Source: Rhynchonema sp. JSB1_4 (lineage: Eukaryota > Nematoda > Chromadorea > Monhysterida > Xyalidae). From it: a DNA stretch of 64,000 nt. The notes below the pieces were generated by a model. That model had not been told where the DNA came from. It did not search any database and worked only from the letters and a program-made list of their open reading frames with translations. Position numbers and translations under genes: made by a program. Shown here piece by piece: positions 21,001 to 32,400 of this stretch (position 1 is the first letter of the stretch; every line of letters starts with the position of its first letter). The stretch covers positions 32,949 through 96,948 of the forward strand of contig JASAMV010000537.1 of assembly GCA_030248065.1 (NCBI GenBank), given 5' to 3'.

Positions 21001-22754
21001 GCAATCGTGGTGGTTCGGTGGATCGCGTTAGTCAAGATGACAAACATATTGAGAGGAATCGAGCTCTGTGATCGGATCGGATTAAGCTATGTCTTTTTCT
21101 GCGAGATTAAATTTCTGCTACCACTGAAGTTGTTACCATCGAAATGCATATTCGACAAAACGCATGTGTCCAAGGCACATTTGATCCGATCAACGAGCGT
21201 ATTATTGGCCGTTTTTCCTCAAATTGAATTGAAAAAGCAAAAAAATCTAGGAAAGTACATTTACAAGACATGTGTATTGCAGCAGTCAGTCGAGATCGAC
21301 TCAGAGTCGGTGACATCGACGGTCGATCGTCTTGTGACCAGTGTGAAACCGGCATCAGCGGTCCCTCATCTCGTGACCAGTGTAAAACAGGAATCTATCA
21401 ATGTGGACGTCGTGGATGATGACAATCGGACATTGGATGATGATGACGATGACATTGTGGTGGTACATATACATTCTAGCTGATGTTCATGTAGGATAAT
21501 AGACACAGAATTAAACTTGGTGGTCGGTGTCGTCCGATTTGCCCTTCTTCACGTGACTTTTTTGTACGTTCCAAGTGAACACATCGTTGATGCTCAATGA
21601 GTTGGGTTGGCGTGCTGCCCAGGTTGAGCAAATAAGGACCAAATGATCAAGCGATGAGGTGCAGGTGATAGCCTTTTTTCGACAGTTGACAGATGTCGCT
21701 GTGGTGCACCCCGAAATATCGTAGATACAAAAGTCCAAGGCCGGACAGACCCGCCAAGTTTCATATACACGCGGACTCAGCTGATGTTTCATATGTTTGT
21801 CTCTATATATATTGCAGTTGTGTGTGCTGCCGGCACGTAAGGGCAACGAAGTGAGTCAACGTCATCGTCGCAATGGTCGAGCCTCAATGACTACCATATG
21901 CGACCCGAGCTCAAGCATACAGGTTGGTGAGTATCAAAAATGGCTCGTCCTTTCCCGTGACCGCACCCAAATTTCAAACGTCACATTGTTTCGTCGTTGA
22001 AGCGCGATTTGAAAAGCCGATGCCAGGGTGGCCTACGTCGTATAGGGCTTACGCCATTGATCGCACCTGAAAGCCTGAAAATCCTACGCCTTTCTTCAGC
22101 TCCTAGAGTTTGTCTGCACTTGTACTTGATGCGAAATGAGTCTCTGTATAATGTTATTTATTGCGACATTTTTGTGTAGGCTAATGTTGTAACTCCAAAA
22201 TTATAAGTTTGCTCTGAAACATTTATATTGTGCCCCAGTTTCAAATGGTCCCCACCCAAAATGGCGCCCTAGTAGAGCAATATTCCCCGCACCCAAAATA
22301 GTTCCCTTGAACAGCGATAGTTCCCACCCAAAATAGCGCCCAAGTAGAGCAATGATTTTTTTCTATTTCAGCCAAAAAATGCCGATTTTTCTGCGATTCT
22401 GCCGCGATTGAGTACATTCCATCGCTTTGTGGGCTTATAGTACTGCCGTCAATTCAGATCGTTAACTTCCATGTATGACTTCTCGCGCTCATTTAGGGTT
22501 GCTTGAGTTGACGAAGAGTGTTGACCAAGAGGTTGACGACTGTACCATTAGCCGCTTTATGCAGCACTCGTGTTGTGAACCAACATGATCCATTAATTTG
22601 ACAGGACAGTCCGCCATCGATCGAGCCGAGCCGCACACCCGAAATGTCGTTGATCGAAAAACGATTGGCTGATTTGCAACGCGAAATGAACGAATTGCAA
22701 CAGCAATTGCAAACGCAGAAACTGGCGAATAATGTGAAATGCGAACAGGAGTAG
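15058..22754 (+). CDS. C2H2 zinc-finger protein, 12 fingers, 11 exons
   Basis: Exons: 15058-15171, 15628-15915, 16346-16595, 16926-17030, 17548-17724, 18476-18821, 18918-19066, 20818-20948, 21283-21462, 21818-21922, 22605-22754 (TAG); total 664 residues, all junction phases consistent. After a proline-rich N-terminus with an isolated CDKC pair come irregularly spaced fingers, for example YKCPNCEQSF..H..H, YQCTLCNRTYN..H..H, YACADCDYRF..H..H, LPCDRCDLLF..H..H and HKCRICVERF..H..H; the last (HICNSCGAQL..HHIRTC) is C2HC. Exon 9 encodes a Ser/Val-rich stretch, a VKQES motif resembling a sumoylation site, and a run of aspartates. The last exon encodes a Leu/Gln heptad-like helix (IEKRLADLQREMNELQQQL), probably a coiled coil. 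Fingers lack the conserved TGEKP linkers, so a nuclear DNA- or RNA-binding role is likely but no ortholog can be named. The exon 9 donor is uncertain by a few codons (21456-21462). Confidence 0.9.
15375..15693. repeat. 87-bp inverted repeat pairing intron 1 with exon 2 of the zinc-finger gene
   Basis: Left arm 15375-15461 lies in intron 1. Right arm 15607-15693 contains the 3' splice site (AG at 15626-15627) and the first 66 bases of exon 2. The arms are inverted and match at about 76 of 87 positions, with a 145-base loop. In pre-mRNA they would form a long duplex that buries the acceptor. Confidence 0.85.
18052..18125. repeat. degenerate CCTAAG hexamer array
   Basis: About ten imperfect CCTAAG/CCTAGG units in zinc-finger intron 5. 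TTAGGC-type telomere repeats exist in nematodes, but this array is short, degenerate and internal, so it is only a simple repeat. Confidence 0.6.
19209..19432. mobile_element. short terminal-inverted-repeat element in zinc-finger intron 7
   Basis: Perfect 14-base inverted ends, TGTCGACGCAACTG (19209-19222) and CAGTTGCGTCGACA (19419-19432). Parts of the interior recur in the vault-protein intron at about 27475-27590, so it is a dispersed family. No target duplication was recognised. Confidence 0.6.
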
Positions 22755-23628
22755 GTTCATAGACAGGAAAAATATGCAGTATTTTTGTTTTTTTGGTCAT
22801 TTTGGCATAATGTAGCGCGTATTTTGGGCTTGCATTTCTTATCGTTCTTCGTTGTTCACCGGAATGATGTTTTTGCTCTTCGCTGGTAGCATCGGGTTTA
22901 TGTAACATGCTGGATAGCATCATTGGGGGATTTTGGAAACAGTGTAAAGGAAGTGGGGTAAAGGGGGGAAACCCCCACACCGAAAAACCAAAATAAACAT
23001 TCCACGTTAATAACAGCAAATGTTTCACGTTTACACCGGGCTACGCCGACCGAGCTTCACCAACCCCACCCCACCCCACCCCAACACACCGTTTCGAAAA
23101 TTCCACCCATTGTGAGCATTGCAGTTCGGATACATATACGCTCCAATATCAAGTTAACTTCCGGTGTCCAACGTTCTTTTGTCACCTCTCATGTGTCAGT
23201 GTGCATCAACTTTAGTACAGTAACGGGATACGTAACACTGTGACTATGGTATAGACAATTCAAGATTTTTTCAAAAATAAATCGATCATGATTCATGCAT
23301 GGAGGTGCGCACAACAAACAAGTCAAAAGGGCGAACAAATCAAACTTGGTGATCAGTCCAGGCTTGCAGTCTATGAGACCGGTCACAATTGATGCTTTGA
23401 ATTTGATTTTTGTACCGTATCACAGAACTCGATGGGAAAAGGTGCGTTTTATGTGTGACAAAGACGATTAACGAAACAAATTTGAAAAAAGAAAACTGTG
23501 CACATGTATCGTGTGGTGTGAGCGTTTGGAAATCGACCAAAGCACATTTGCAACCATCGAGGCAGGTTCAGATGATAAATCCTACAAACTTTGTGGAAAG
23601 AAACTAACGTAACGGTCGCCTAATATTC
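22755..23628. other. convergent intergenic region
   Basis: 3' ends of the zinc-finger gene (+) and vault-protein gene (-) face each other here. No gene seen. 23010-23080 has C-rich CCCCACC words and a GTTTACACCG word related to the foldback at 28166-28332. Confidence 0.5.
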
Positions 23629-26600
23629 TCAATCTTCGTCAGATTCATCCGAGTGGACGGCGGCGGCGGCCAACTTTGCCTTTTTCTTGATGCCGCCCTG
23701 ATGCTGTGCACCCATGCCCGGCATCGCGCCAATCAACCCATTAGCTGTGTTGAACAGGTTGATCGGTGATGTTCCATCGGTGATCAATGCCGTCTGCAGA
23801 CCGAGCGATTGCAGCAGTTTCACCTGAAACATCAGGGATTGGTTTGTGTGCTGTGTGAAGCAGGGTCAAGTAATCATACAGTAGGTGCACACCTACCGTA
23901 TGTCGCCTCTCAGGGCATGAGAGCATGGCTATCATGTTTCTTTGCTAATGCTTGTTTTTTGAACTGTTTATGTTGACTGCACGGTAATTGTGGTCTGTTT
24001 TAAAACATTTCTAAAGTCACTTGGCACTCCTTCCTACAGCACTGCCAGTGCGGCCCTGTTTTTGTGGCCCATTGTTTTTACCCTTACTACCTGAGTTTCG
24101 GGTCCCGACGTGGCAATGGCCCTGATCGTGTCAGCCCCGAGTGCCCCGACCATCCGTTGGAACTTTTCGATTTCGATCTGGCACATCTCAGTCGCCTTCT
24201 TCACTTCGAGGTTGTTCTGCTCGAGCGTGTACTTGAGTTCGGCCTCGCGCGCCTGGCAATTCCAGAGAGATTTTAGGGGGTGCAAACGATCAGATGGTGT
24301 TCAGATTGAGCATAGGCGCATTTGCCTAGCTAGATTTAGGCTTCGGTGCATACTATATAGTAGTAGGCATCATCACCGGTTGGGAACTCATCTGGCACCC
24401 AGGTCGTTATTATCAAATGCGTGCATGATTCCGTCACCCACCCGTTCCAATCGTATCAACTCAGCATCAGTCGATATCTGTGTGGCCTGTGCCTTCAGTT
24501 TGGCCTGTTCCACCGCTGCTTCACCCTCGATGCGAGCCGATTCGGCTCGTGACTGTGCTTCGGCCTTGGCTTGCCCGGTCGATTCGGTCGCTGCTGACAT
24601 GGCCTGCAATTCGGCGATGTTTCATATCGGGTACATTGTGACACTTGGTCGCATCTGCCTTGGTCTTTTGAATTATACATACAGGGTGTCTCAAAAGTAT
24701 TACACTGTAATATAGCACACTCGATTCGTTGGGTGATTTTGCGCATAACGAAACGAAACACCTCCAAGCGCTAGAACAAGATCACAAACTTGCAGTTCCA
24801 GCAGATCTTTGCGCGATCGTTCCGCCTCTGCCTGATCATTGATGCGTTGACGTTCCAGCTTGCCGCGCGCTTCCTGCTCCAGGCGCTCAGCTTCGTGCCT
24901 GATGTTTCCGAACAATTACAGTCTACCAATTTCTTTGTTCTGTGAATTCTACACGTACCTATGTATGTACATAGAACGATATCAGACTTGGTGATCGGAT
25001 CGGACAGGCCCTGTCTGGTCACGTGAATTTTTTGAATTGAGGATATTAAGAGCTTTAGCAAATCACTAATTCCGAAAAACTGAAAAGTTGCTTCCCGCCC
25101 TAAACAACCATAAAAAACTTTTAAACTGGTCGACACTAGCGGCTTCAATTAATCTGTTAAGATCCCCTTATTGCAAAAATCACACGTGACCAAGGCAATT
25201 CCGATCCGATCACCAAGTTTGATATCGCTCATAATTTTTTTGCGCAAATGAACAACACCAACTTGGCAGTGGCCTCCTGACTGTTGGTCGTGATCTCAAT
25301 TGCGAGCTGCACACTTTTCTGCAGCGCGTCGCGTGTGCGTTGATCCACCTGCCGATTGATTGATTGATTGATTCACATTTCCTTGCAACATCAGGCAAAC
25401 AATAGCTCAAAATTGAAACACATACCGGTTCGACCGACTGAATGTCGACGGACGTCACAACCAGATTGTTCTGCGGGAACACGAACTCGTCGCGAACCTT
25501 CTTCTTCTCGTCGAGACCAAATACGGCCGTCCGGATGATTCGTGCGCTGTTCTTGTGGAAATCGTCGAACTGAATAATGCGTTTCGCTCATATAACACTT
25601 CCTTGATTGTTCAGGCATCAAGCGCATCAATATCTCTGAATCAAAATCGGTGGATCCGTCCGGTTTGGTCAGTAACGGCTTGCGTTTTTTAACTGTATCG
25701 ATAACACTATTTTGACCCGCGTAAAAATTGTTCCAAGGCAATTACACTGGTCGAACTTAGCGGCGTCAATACAAGTCTCGGAATATCTATCGAAAATCAC
25801 GCGACGCGACCAAGAACAGACGGGCCTGGGACCCATAACCAAATTTGATAACCCGCAAAAGGGCGTTGGACTATCAGCCCCGGCCTCTTCAGAAAACCGT
25901 AAACAAACAACAAACTGGACATACACATACCTGCACTTGCGCGACCATGCCTCTGACACGCGAGGCAATCGCCTTGCACGCATCACCGACAAAGTCGGGC
26001 ACACTGAACAGACGCGCTGCAACGAGGTCACTACGATCGCCGGTGGCGAAATGCCTGAATCGAAAAGGGGAAATAACCCCGGCCTTGAACGATCAGGCAA
26101 CGTTGGCATTCATCACGCAGAATCGCTCACCAATTGTAGCTCAACTGCAACTGCAGGCGTGCGTGGTCGGCCGTCTCCACCGTAATGATGTCGGTGCAAA
26201 AGTCGGGTCCGAGCAGCAAACACAACGATTTGATCACATTTGGTCGCTTTGGCTTGCCGCCACTCAACGACAACTGAGTGAAATGCTCGTCAGGCATCAA
26301 CATCACAAGATCGGGACCGAAGACAACCCTGAATTATACATCCAAGGTACTGTCTTTTTGTCTTTCTTTTTTCACACGATTCTTTTTTTGATCTGCATAC
26401 CGTGTATTTGTAAGTTTCCATCTTTGCACTGTTTTGTGTTCTCCGTTTTAGGAAGAGCAAAAGATGACTAAATGAAAGGTACCTACCTATCGATATTGTA
26501 AAATTTTGTTCTTGAGAGCGAAATTTTCGTATATACCAAATGGTTGCTTTCTTCCAACCTAGCTTTCTTCTCCTTGTAGTCATAAATCTGCACGGCGGCG

Positions 26601-29600
26601 TTGTGCGGCACGCGGAAAGTCACGACTTTGGTCTTGTCACGTTTGGGCGCCTTTCTCGCATCGCCCTCGCCGCGCTCGCCCCGATCCGCCAGAGGGTCAC
26701 GCAGAGTGCTTAACAGATTCTCAACGTGCGAAGGCAGCTCTTTCTGGTACAGTTCTTCGTCCTGAAAAGGGCACACGTGATGCGATTAGCAGCAAAATGA
26801 AGGCCAAGCGTGGTGCGCGCTGCAGTGTCTGTTAGCAATTTTTGTTATCAAACACAAGCACAACGGACATCGTTGTAATTGTCTTCCTCCGCCAGTCCGA
26901 ACGAAACCATCTTCTTTCTCTTGTCGCCGGCGGTGATTTTTTTCAGCTGCTGTTGCTTATTCACATTCGAAGCTTGTTGTTGCTGTTGTTCCATTTCGGG
27001 AATCACATTTGTGGTGCCAAACGAGCTGCTGAATGCTTGCAGGGGCGTCGTCATATCCATCGTGCCGGGTCGGTCCCACCGGCTGGCCGCCTTTTTCATC
27101 TGATCCGCGCGCAGCACACCGTAACCCAGCAATGTTTCAACTTTGTCCGGTAGATCCTTCGGCCACAACACCTCGTCCTGAAGTGTATGTTGTCGGAATG
27201 GATCTACCGTTAGACAAACACTGCGAAAAAACACACAAAAAACTGTTAGAAGTAGTCTCGATTTAAAAATTTCACCATGCACACTTTTTGAAACGTCACA
27301 GCAGCAGCGCGCACCACGGCAACAAAACGTTCCCTGGCTCATGAACACAAACAAACCGAACGTATGTTGTCAACGTACCTGCCTGTCTTTTGTGCCAACG
27401 CAGCAATATATGTTGTCGTCAACATAGTGTGTTATGCAAACACTGTATTCATTTCTTCTTGCTCATTTTAGCTGCTGTCGTCGCGCTATAGGTAAGGTAT
27501 AGCTTACACGCATCCCACGTGTGTTGCCCCCCAGTCAGCTGCGTTTGCACGAGTCACAGGCAGTTGCGTTGACAACAACAGTGTTAGCCACTTTGCTTTA
27601 TTTATCATGGTACCTTCCACGCATTGGTGGAAGGAAACCCAAGGCCATTGCATCAACACACTTTCTGGCATCCTCATGGAGAAAGAGATCAATCATTGTT
27701 GTTTGCGGATGAGGTGGTGGTTCACTTGACCAGTGTAAAAGTGATTCTCGTCGTCGCGTCAGCCGATATGCGATTAGTTGGTGTGCTGACCCACACCCAA
27801 GTGCATAACAAACAGAGTGAGCGACTTACATGAGTGAGCATGTACGTTCGTCCAACGACGGCCCTGACCCGTCCGGTCTTGATGTCGCGCACGTAGATGC
27901 CCTCGTTTTCATCCAACGGCAGCGCAGCGCGACGTGCCGCGATCTGCACCTCAACGGGGGGCACGTACTCGGCCGGACCACGCAACATCCAACGATCGCC
28001 CGGCGCTCGATCGATTTTCTGCGTTCAGTCGATATCGATTTGTATAACCATTCAGGTGTTTGGCTGTTGTTTCACACCACTACCATTGTGTGAGTTTCTA
28101 CACATGTCAACTTTTGGCGGACTCGGATGGAGGCTGGTTAACTGCTATGGGTGGAATTTTCAATCGGTGTAAACGTCAGTTGGGTGTAAAGGTCGGCATA
28201 AGTGTGACCGGTGTAACCTCGGTGTAAACATGAAACACTGCCTGCTGTTAACGTGGACTGTTTCATGTTTACACCGACCGAGCTTTCGATCGAGCTCACA
28301 CCGACCTTTACGTCCCACTAACGTTTGCACCATTTCGAACATATCATCCTACTGATACATGTGGGACCTTGCAAATTTGATGACAATGCAAACTGACGCA
28401 TTACATGACGCGTCCCTGAGTATTTAGTGTAGTCATCTGATGTTTCATACCATAATCACCCCTGCCAATCACTATATAACCGCATATACCTGCTCAGCAT
28501 CATGGAATGCCTCAGTGGCGCGCAGAATCAGTCCCTCGTCCTCCCCGAGCACATAGACATCCTGAATGCCACTTTCCAGCGTCTCGCCCGGACGGAGGAA
28601 GAACGATCGCTCGCCCTTGATCAGACGACGTTTGCCCAACTGCGGTCGGCCGTCGTCTGCATGTAGATTATAATATATCACACATTTGTGTTTGCTAAAA
28701 TTGGAATAAAAATTAAATAATAAAAAAAGAGTAATCGGCATGAAACCTGACGAGCTGATCATTCCTGCTTTGCATTTTTGAACTAGAATATTTGGGTACT
28801 AGTACTATGCGATGTGTGCTTTGATCCTGCGCGTAGAAAAATCACGGGCTCATGCATATCCGATCAGCGATCACCAATGTTGATAACAACAATTACAGAG
28901 TATTTCTCCATGTTCACCCACCTCCGACCGGATTCAGCACAACACAATACTGTCGGTTGTTGAGCGTGGTAATGTCGATCACAGCATCAACTTCCTGCAA
29001 GGCAATCAGTCAGAATATGGTTCACGAACCAATTAGTTATCAAGATGAACCATATCCAACCTCATACACGTCCGGAATGTACGTCTCCGCGTCCTCCATC
29101 GTAACCAGCCACTCCTCTCCATTCTTGCGCTCCACACCCAGTTGGTCTTTGAAGTTCTTCTTGGCGCGTGTGTGCAGCGCTTTCTGAAAACAACGTCCAG
29201 CTGTGAACGATCGGGTGGAATAAATATTTTTTGTCAAAAAATGCAAAAATTTTGAAAGAATGTACGAACCTTGTCCGTGAGCACATAGGCATCGACCATT
29301 TCCACCACTTCCTCGTACGCGCCCGGCAGATAGGCTCCGATCTGAAAAACATCAACAACGATAGTGACCTTTGTGAATCAGGGTCAAGTAGACAATGTTT
29401 TATGTGAAACGGACCTTTTTGATAAGCCACTCCTCTCCACTGACATGCAGTTGGCCGGCGCGGTCCTTGCATTCAAGGCGCGCTCGCAACTTCAACGCCT
29501 GATTTGGCAGGATGATTGTTGCGTTGATTGTTTCTACAATCTTGACCTCCTTGCGCGGAATGTACGTGCCTGAAATTACAAGGTCAGGGTATTCAGCAGT

Positions 29601-30958
29601 CCTTGTTTACTGTAGGACTACGGTATGTACAGTACACCACCTGGTCCTTCAAACAGCCATTCGTCACCGGCCACACGCATCGTGCCGTTGTCGTCGAAGT
29701 CAAGCACGGAACGCAGACGCAGCGCACTGTTTGCTGCCACAACCTGTGTGTGCGCACTGGGTACAAGTAACGATATTCTTGCACAAAAAGAATACTGTTT
29801 ACGAAAAAAGCCGAAAACGAAAATCATAACCGACAAATTTGCCGGTATCAAGCTGCGATCGGTGTGCAGTTACGTCTAGCTTTGATCATGTGACCTTTTT
29901 TTCGTAAGAAGACGACTCCAGATTTATTGATGGCATTAAACTTGGTCCAGGCGTATGTACATGTACATTCGTATATGAGTTCTCTATTAGCGTGATCAAG
30001 GCAAGACCATACCGGACCGATCACCAAGTTTGATACCGGAGGATTGTATACACAGTCAACTATGTTTTGTGAATCGATCGGGGGACCAGCATTTTAATTC
30101 ACTATACAGAGCAGTAATTATTGGGCTATCGGTAGATCTGGAGACCAAAAATTTGTTCAGTAGAGATTTTCACCACTATATGGACGTTCACTATAGAAAG
30201 TCGATTTCGCAGACCTTGAGTTGAGTCGGTGGTTCGATGAGCTCCTCGCCCGGATACAACGGAAAGGGGTCACGTGTGAGTCGCACTTCCGAGTCGGCGT
30301 GTGCGAGCACGACCTGACCGTTCTTGTCCAGTTGCACGTTGCCTGATCCATCAGGGATGATTGGGTTCTTGACGACACAATAGTAGCGCGGCGGCACCGT
30401 GATCATCTGCGTCGGCGGCAGGACAATGCTGAAATATAGTGCTGTGAAACATTAGCATTATACAGCACCATATCTCTTCTGTATCTTCGATCAGCGTAAA
30501 AACTTCCTCGCAGCTAACAGGCTAGAACAACTAGACTTTCACGCTGCTCTAAATCACAGAGATGACGAAGTCTCCAGATATGGTCCAATCATTATGCACC
30601 CCCGCCGACCAAGCCCGACCCGGATGCAAGCAAGGTGCCTACGGCCAAGTTGAATTGGATGTGTTGTTTGTTTCTATGAAAACTGACCGTTCATTGTCCT
30701 GTCGCACGTACGTCTGCGGTCCGATCTCCACGCGCGTCACATTCTGAAATTCGCAAATTCACGCCAATATTTTCTTGGAAATTCGAGATTTTCTCCAACG
30801 AAACTGCAAAATCCAAAAAAGCTACAAATCAGAAGACAAACCTTATTCAAATCCAACACATGGATGTAAGAGTACGGCGGGAGTCGGAAAATGTTGTCAT
30901 CGCTACCGGTCCCAGGCATGTTCGAGTATGGACGTTGTTGTTTCTGTTGAGCGGACAT
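23629..30958 (-). CDS. MVP: major vault protein, complete, 20 exons
   Basis: Structural protein whose many copies form the vault ribonucleoprotein shell in the cytoplasm. Exons in transcript order: 30842-30958, 30688-30743, 30215-30428, 29641-29743, 29415-29569, 29270-29341, 29061-29183, 28922-28994, 28490-28656, 27830-28018, 26869-27177, 26559-26761, 26131-26328, 25931-26054, 25426-25569, 25263-25348, 24790-24898, 24442-24603, 24091-24252, 23629-23823. All phases agree, giving 986 residues with exon 11 or 883 without it (human about 893). Diagnostic stretches include [12 protein letters not shown] at the N-terminus, [77 protein letters not shown], the shoulder domain ([20 protein letters not shown]) and the cap helix ([45 protein letters not shown]). 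The C-terminus ends in a Lys/Ala stretch and an acidic DESDED tail. Introns 9 and 16 carry foldback elements. Confidence 0.96.
24978..25226. mobile_element. MITE-like element, GATATC..CTTGGTGATCGGATCGG ends, MVP intron 16
   Basis: Inverted ends of about 28 bases (GATATCAGACTTGGTGATCG against GATATCAAACTTGGTGATCG and beyond), followed inward at both ends by CACGTGA words. The 249-bp interior has no frame. Related single ends or pairs occur at 21519, 23344, 29934-30038, 36549, 41267-41434, 42138-42308, 53637 and 57250. Confidence 0.75.
26869..27177 (-). CDS. MVP: extra in-frame exon of MVP (exon 11), partial duplicate of exon 12
   Basis: 103 codons, phase 0 at both ends. It starts [18 protein letters not shown], parallel to exon 12's [18 protein letters not shown]; both correspond to the single DEVLW..ELP segment after YMLT in known vault proteins. 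The rest of exon 11 is unrelated to known MVP: a low-complexity Gln-rich linker ([18 protein letters not shown]) and a basic segment ([16 protein letters not shown]). Skipping it yields a canonical-length protein; including it inserts 103 residues before the shoulder. Splicing exon 11 straight to exon 13 would break frame, so it is a cassette or constitutive insertion, not a mutually exclusive exon. Its donor GTCCGT is weak; read-through gives a stop about six codons later, allowing a short isoform. Confidence 0.8.
28166..28332. repeat. foldback element in MVP intron 9
   Basis: Imperfect palindrome with arms of about 75 bases: GGTGTAAACGTCAGTTGGG.. on the left and ..CCCACTAACGTTTGCACC on the right, around a loop near 28235-28256. 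Blocks such as AAAGGTCGG and CGGTGTAAACATGAAAC are strictly conserved between arms. Confidence 0.75.
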
Positions 30959-31904
30959 TTGCGGTGAAATGAAATCGAGTGAATAAACGCACAGACGCGG
31001 GGCTGCGCGCTCAGACGAGTTTTGCTCTGTGGGTGACGCTGCAAAAATACACACGAGCACAAACTCTGGAAAAAACCGATGAAAATGCGGCTTGTTTCGC
31101 AACGTAGTGCAAGCGCCAGACGTAGATGTGTACTATGACTCAGCTGGGCGGTATACACACAGCAGAGACTGTCTCTCTCTCTGCAGAGGACACCCACAGC
31201 ACGTGCGGGAAAAAGTGCACCTAAAAGAGTATTGTACACACGATTTTTTTACTTAGCCTGTTTGTGGAGTTATGGAAATGGAGAAATTATGGCAACGGCA
31301 TGTGGTCGTGAGACACACACATCAGGTGTTTGCATTGCAGATGCTTGTCACAATGTGTGTGTATGTGTGCTGTTTGCCGACGGAAAACTGGTGGTACGTG
31401 AAACCATGTATACCTAGTGACGAAATAAGTCGCAATGAAAAACACAGTTTGTCATGACAATGGGTGAAGAAAATGTCTCTCGTATACCCGTCTACGTTAC
31501 TCACAAGCATTGGTCGTGAATTCTACAACAAGATCAATAATAAGTCAACCAGACAAAATCCAAAACTATACTACATCAACCGGAGACAATAGACAAAACG
31601 CCACCCAAAAGCAGATTCCTAACAGACCATGCAGCCTTGTGAACCCACACACAAATTTAAGCTTAATTTTTGCGTGGACTCGACACACAGTGTCCCACAC
31701 AATGTCCATGCCTGCCATGGCAACAAAGCAAAAGCTGGCTCTGACACGTGGACACTGGGCGCAAACATTGAGTCCGTGAATCCTAAAATAGGTCATGCAC
31801 ATATATGTATATGGGATTCGTGAGAGCACTTACGGTGTTCGTACAGTCTCATACACTTCTCTACGGCAATAAAGAGCTAATTGTTTTGTCGTAAGCTCAG
31901 CTCG

Positions 31905-32041
31905 TAAGACCACTTTATACTTTGTCTCGTTCCGATACACTCAACGTTTTTTGACGTGCTGATTGGCTGTTGACATGAGCCAATCAACGCGCGAGAAAAT
32001 GTTGCGTGTATCGCAACGAGACAAAGTATAAAGTGGCCTTA
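31905..32041. mobile_element. 137-bp foldback MITE
   Basis: Nearly full-length palindrome: TAAGACCACTTTATACTTTG at the left and CAAAGTATAAAGTGGCCTTA at the right, arms about 47 bases with few mismatches, plus an inner GATTGGCT/AGCCAATC hairpin. TA-containing ends could reflect a Tc1/mariner-type TA target, but that is inference. Confidence 0.8.
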
Positions 32042-32289
32042 ATAACTACATGACCTCAGCAGCAATATGCAGCCTCGTACACTGCGGCGGATACCGCGAC
32101 GACTGGAGTTGACGGACGACTATTCAGGCAGGGCTGGGTTGACGACCAGAGCTGACGATCTGTGGTGACGACATGAGTATAAGCCCAATAAAGAGTGGGG
32201 CCAACGGTGCTTGGCTGGCCTCGGCTAAAAGGGCAAAGGTAAAGGCGTTCCGATTAGGCCCCGCGGGACAAACCACCCGTTCCGGGGCC

Positions 32290-32400
32290 CAGGGGCCTTT
32301 CCCGCGATTTCTCCCCCCCTTCCCCCCCCCCCCTTTGTCCCCCCCCCCCCCTTTCTCCCCCCCCCACCACCCAACCCCCCCCCCCCCCCGCGGGGGCGCA
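32290..32400. repeat. C-homopolymer block
   Basis: Runs of 7-14 C separated by TTT, CACCA or G-rich bits, ending CGCGGGGGCGC. The flanking GGGGCCCAGGGGCC text is equally odd. The same texture occurs at 36840-36930 and 48071-48180; it may be a consensus error in a simple repeat. Confidence 0.7.
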
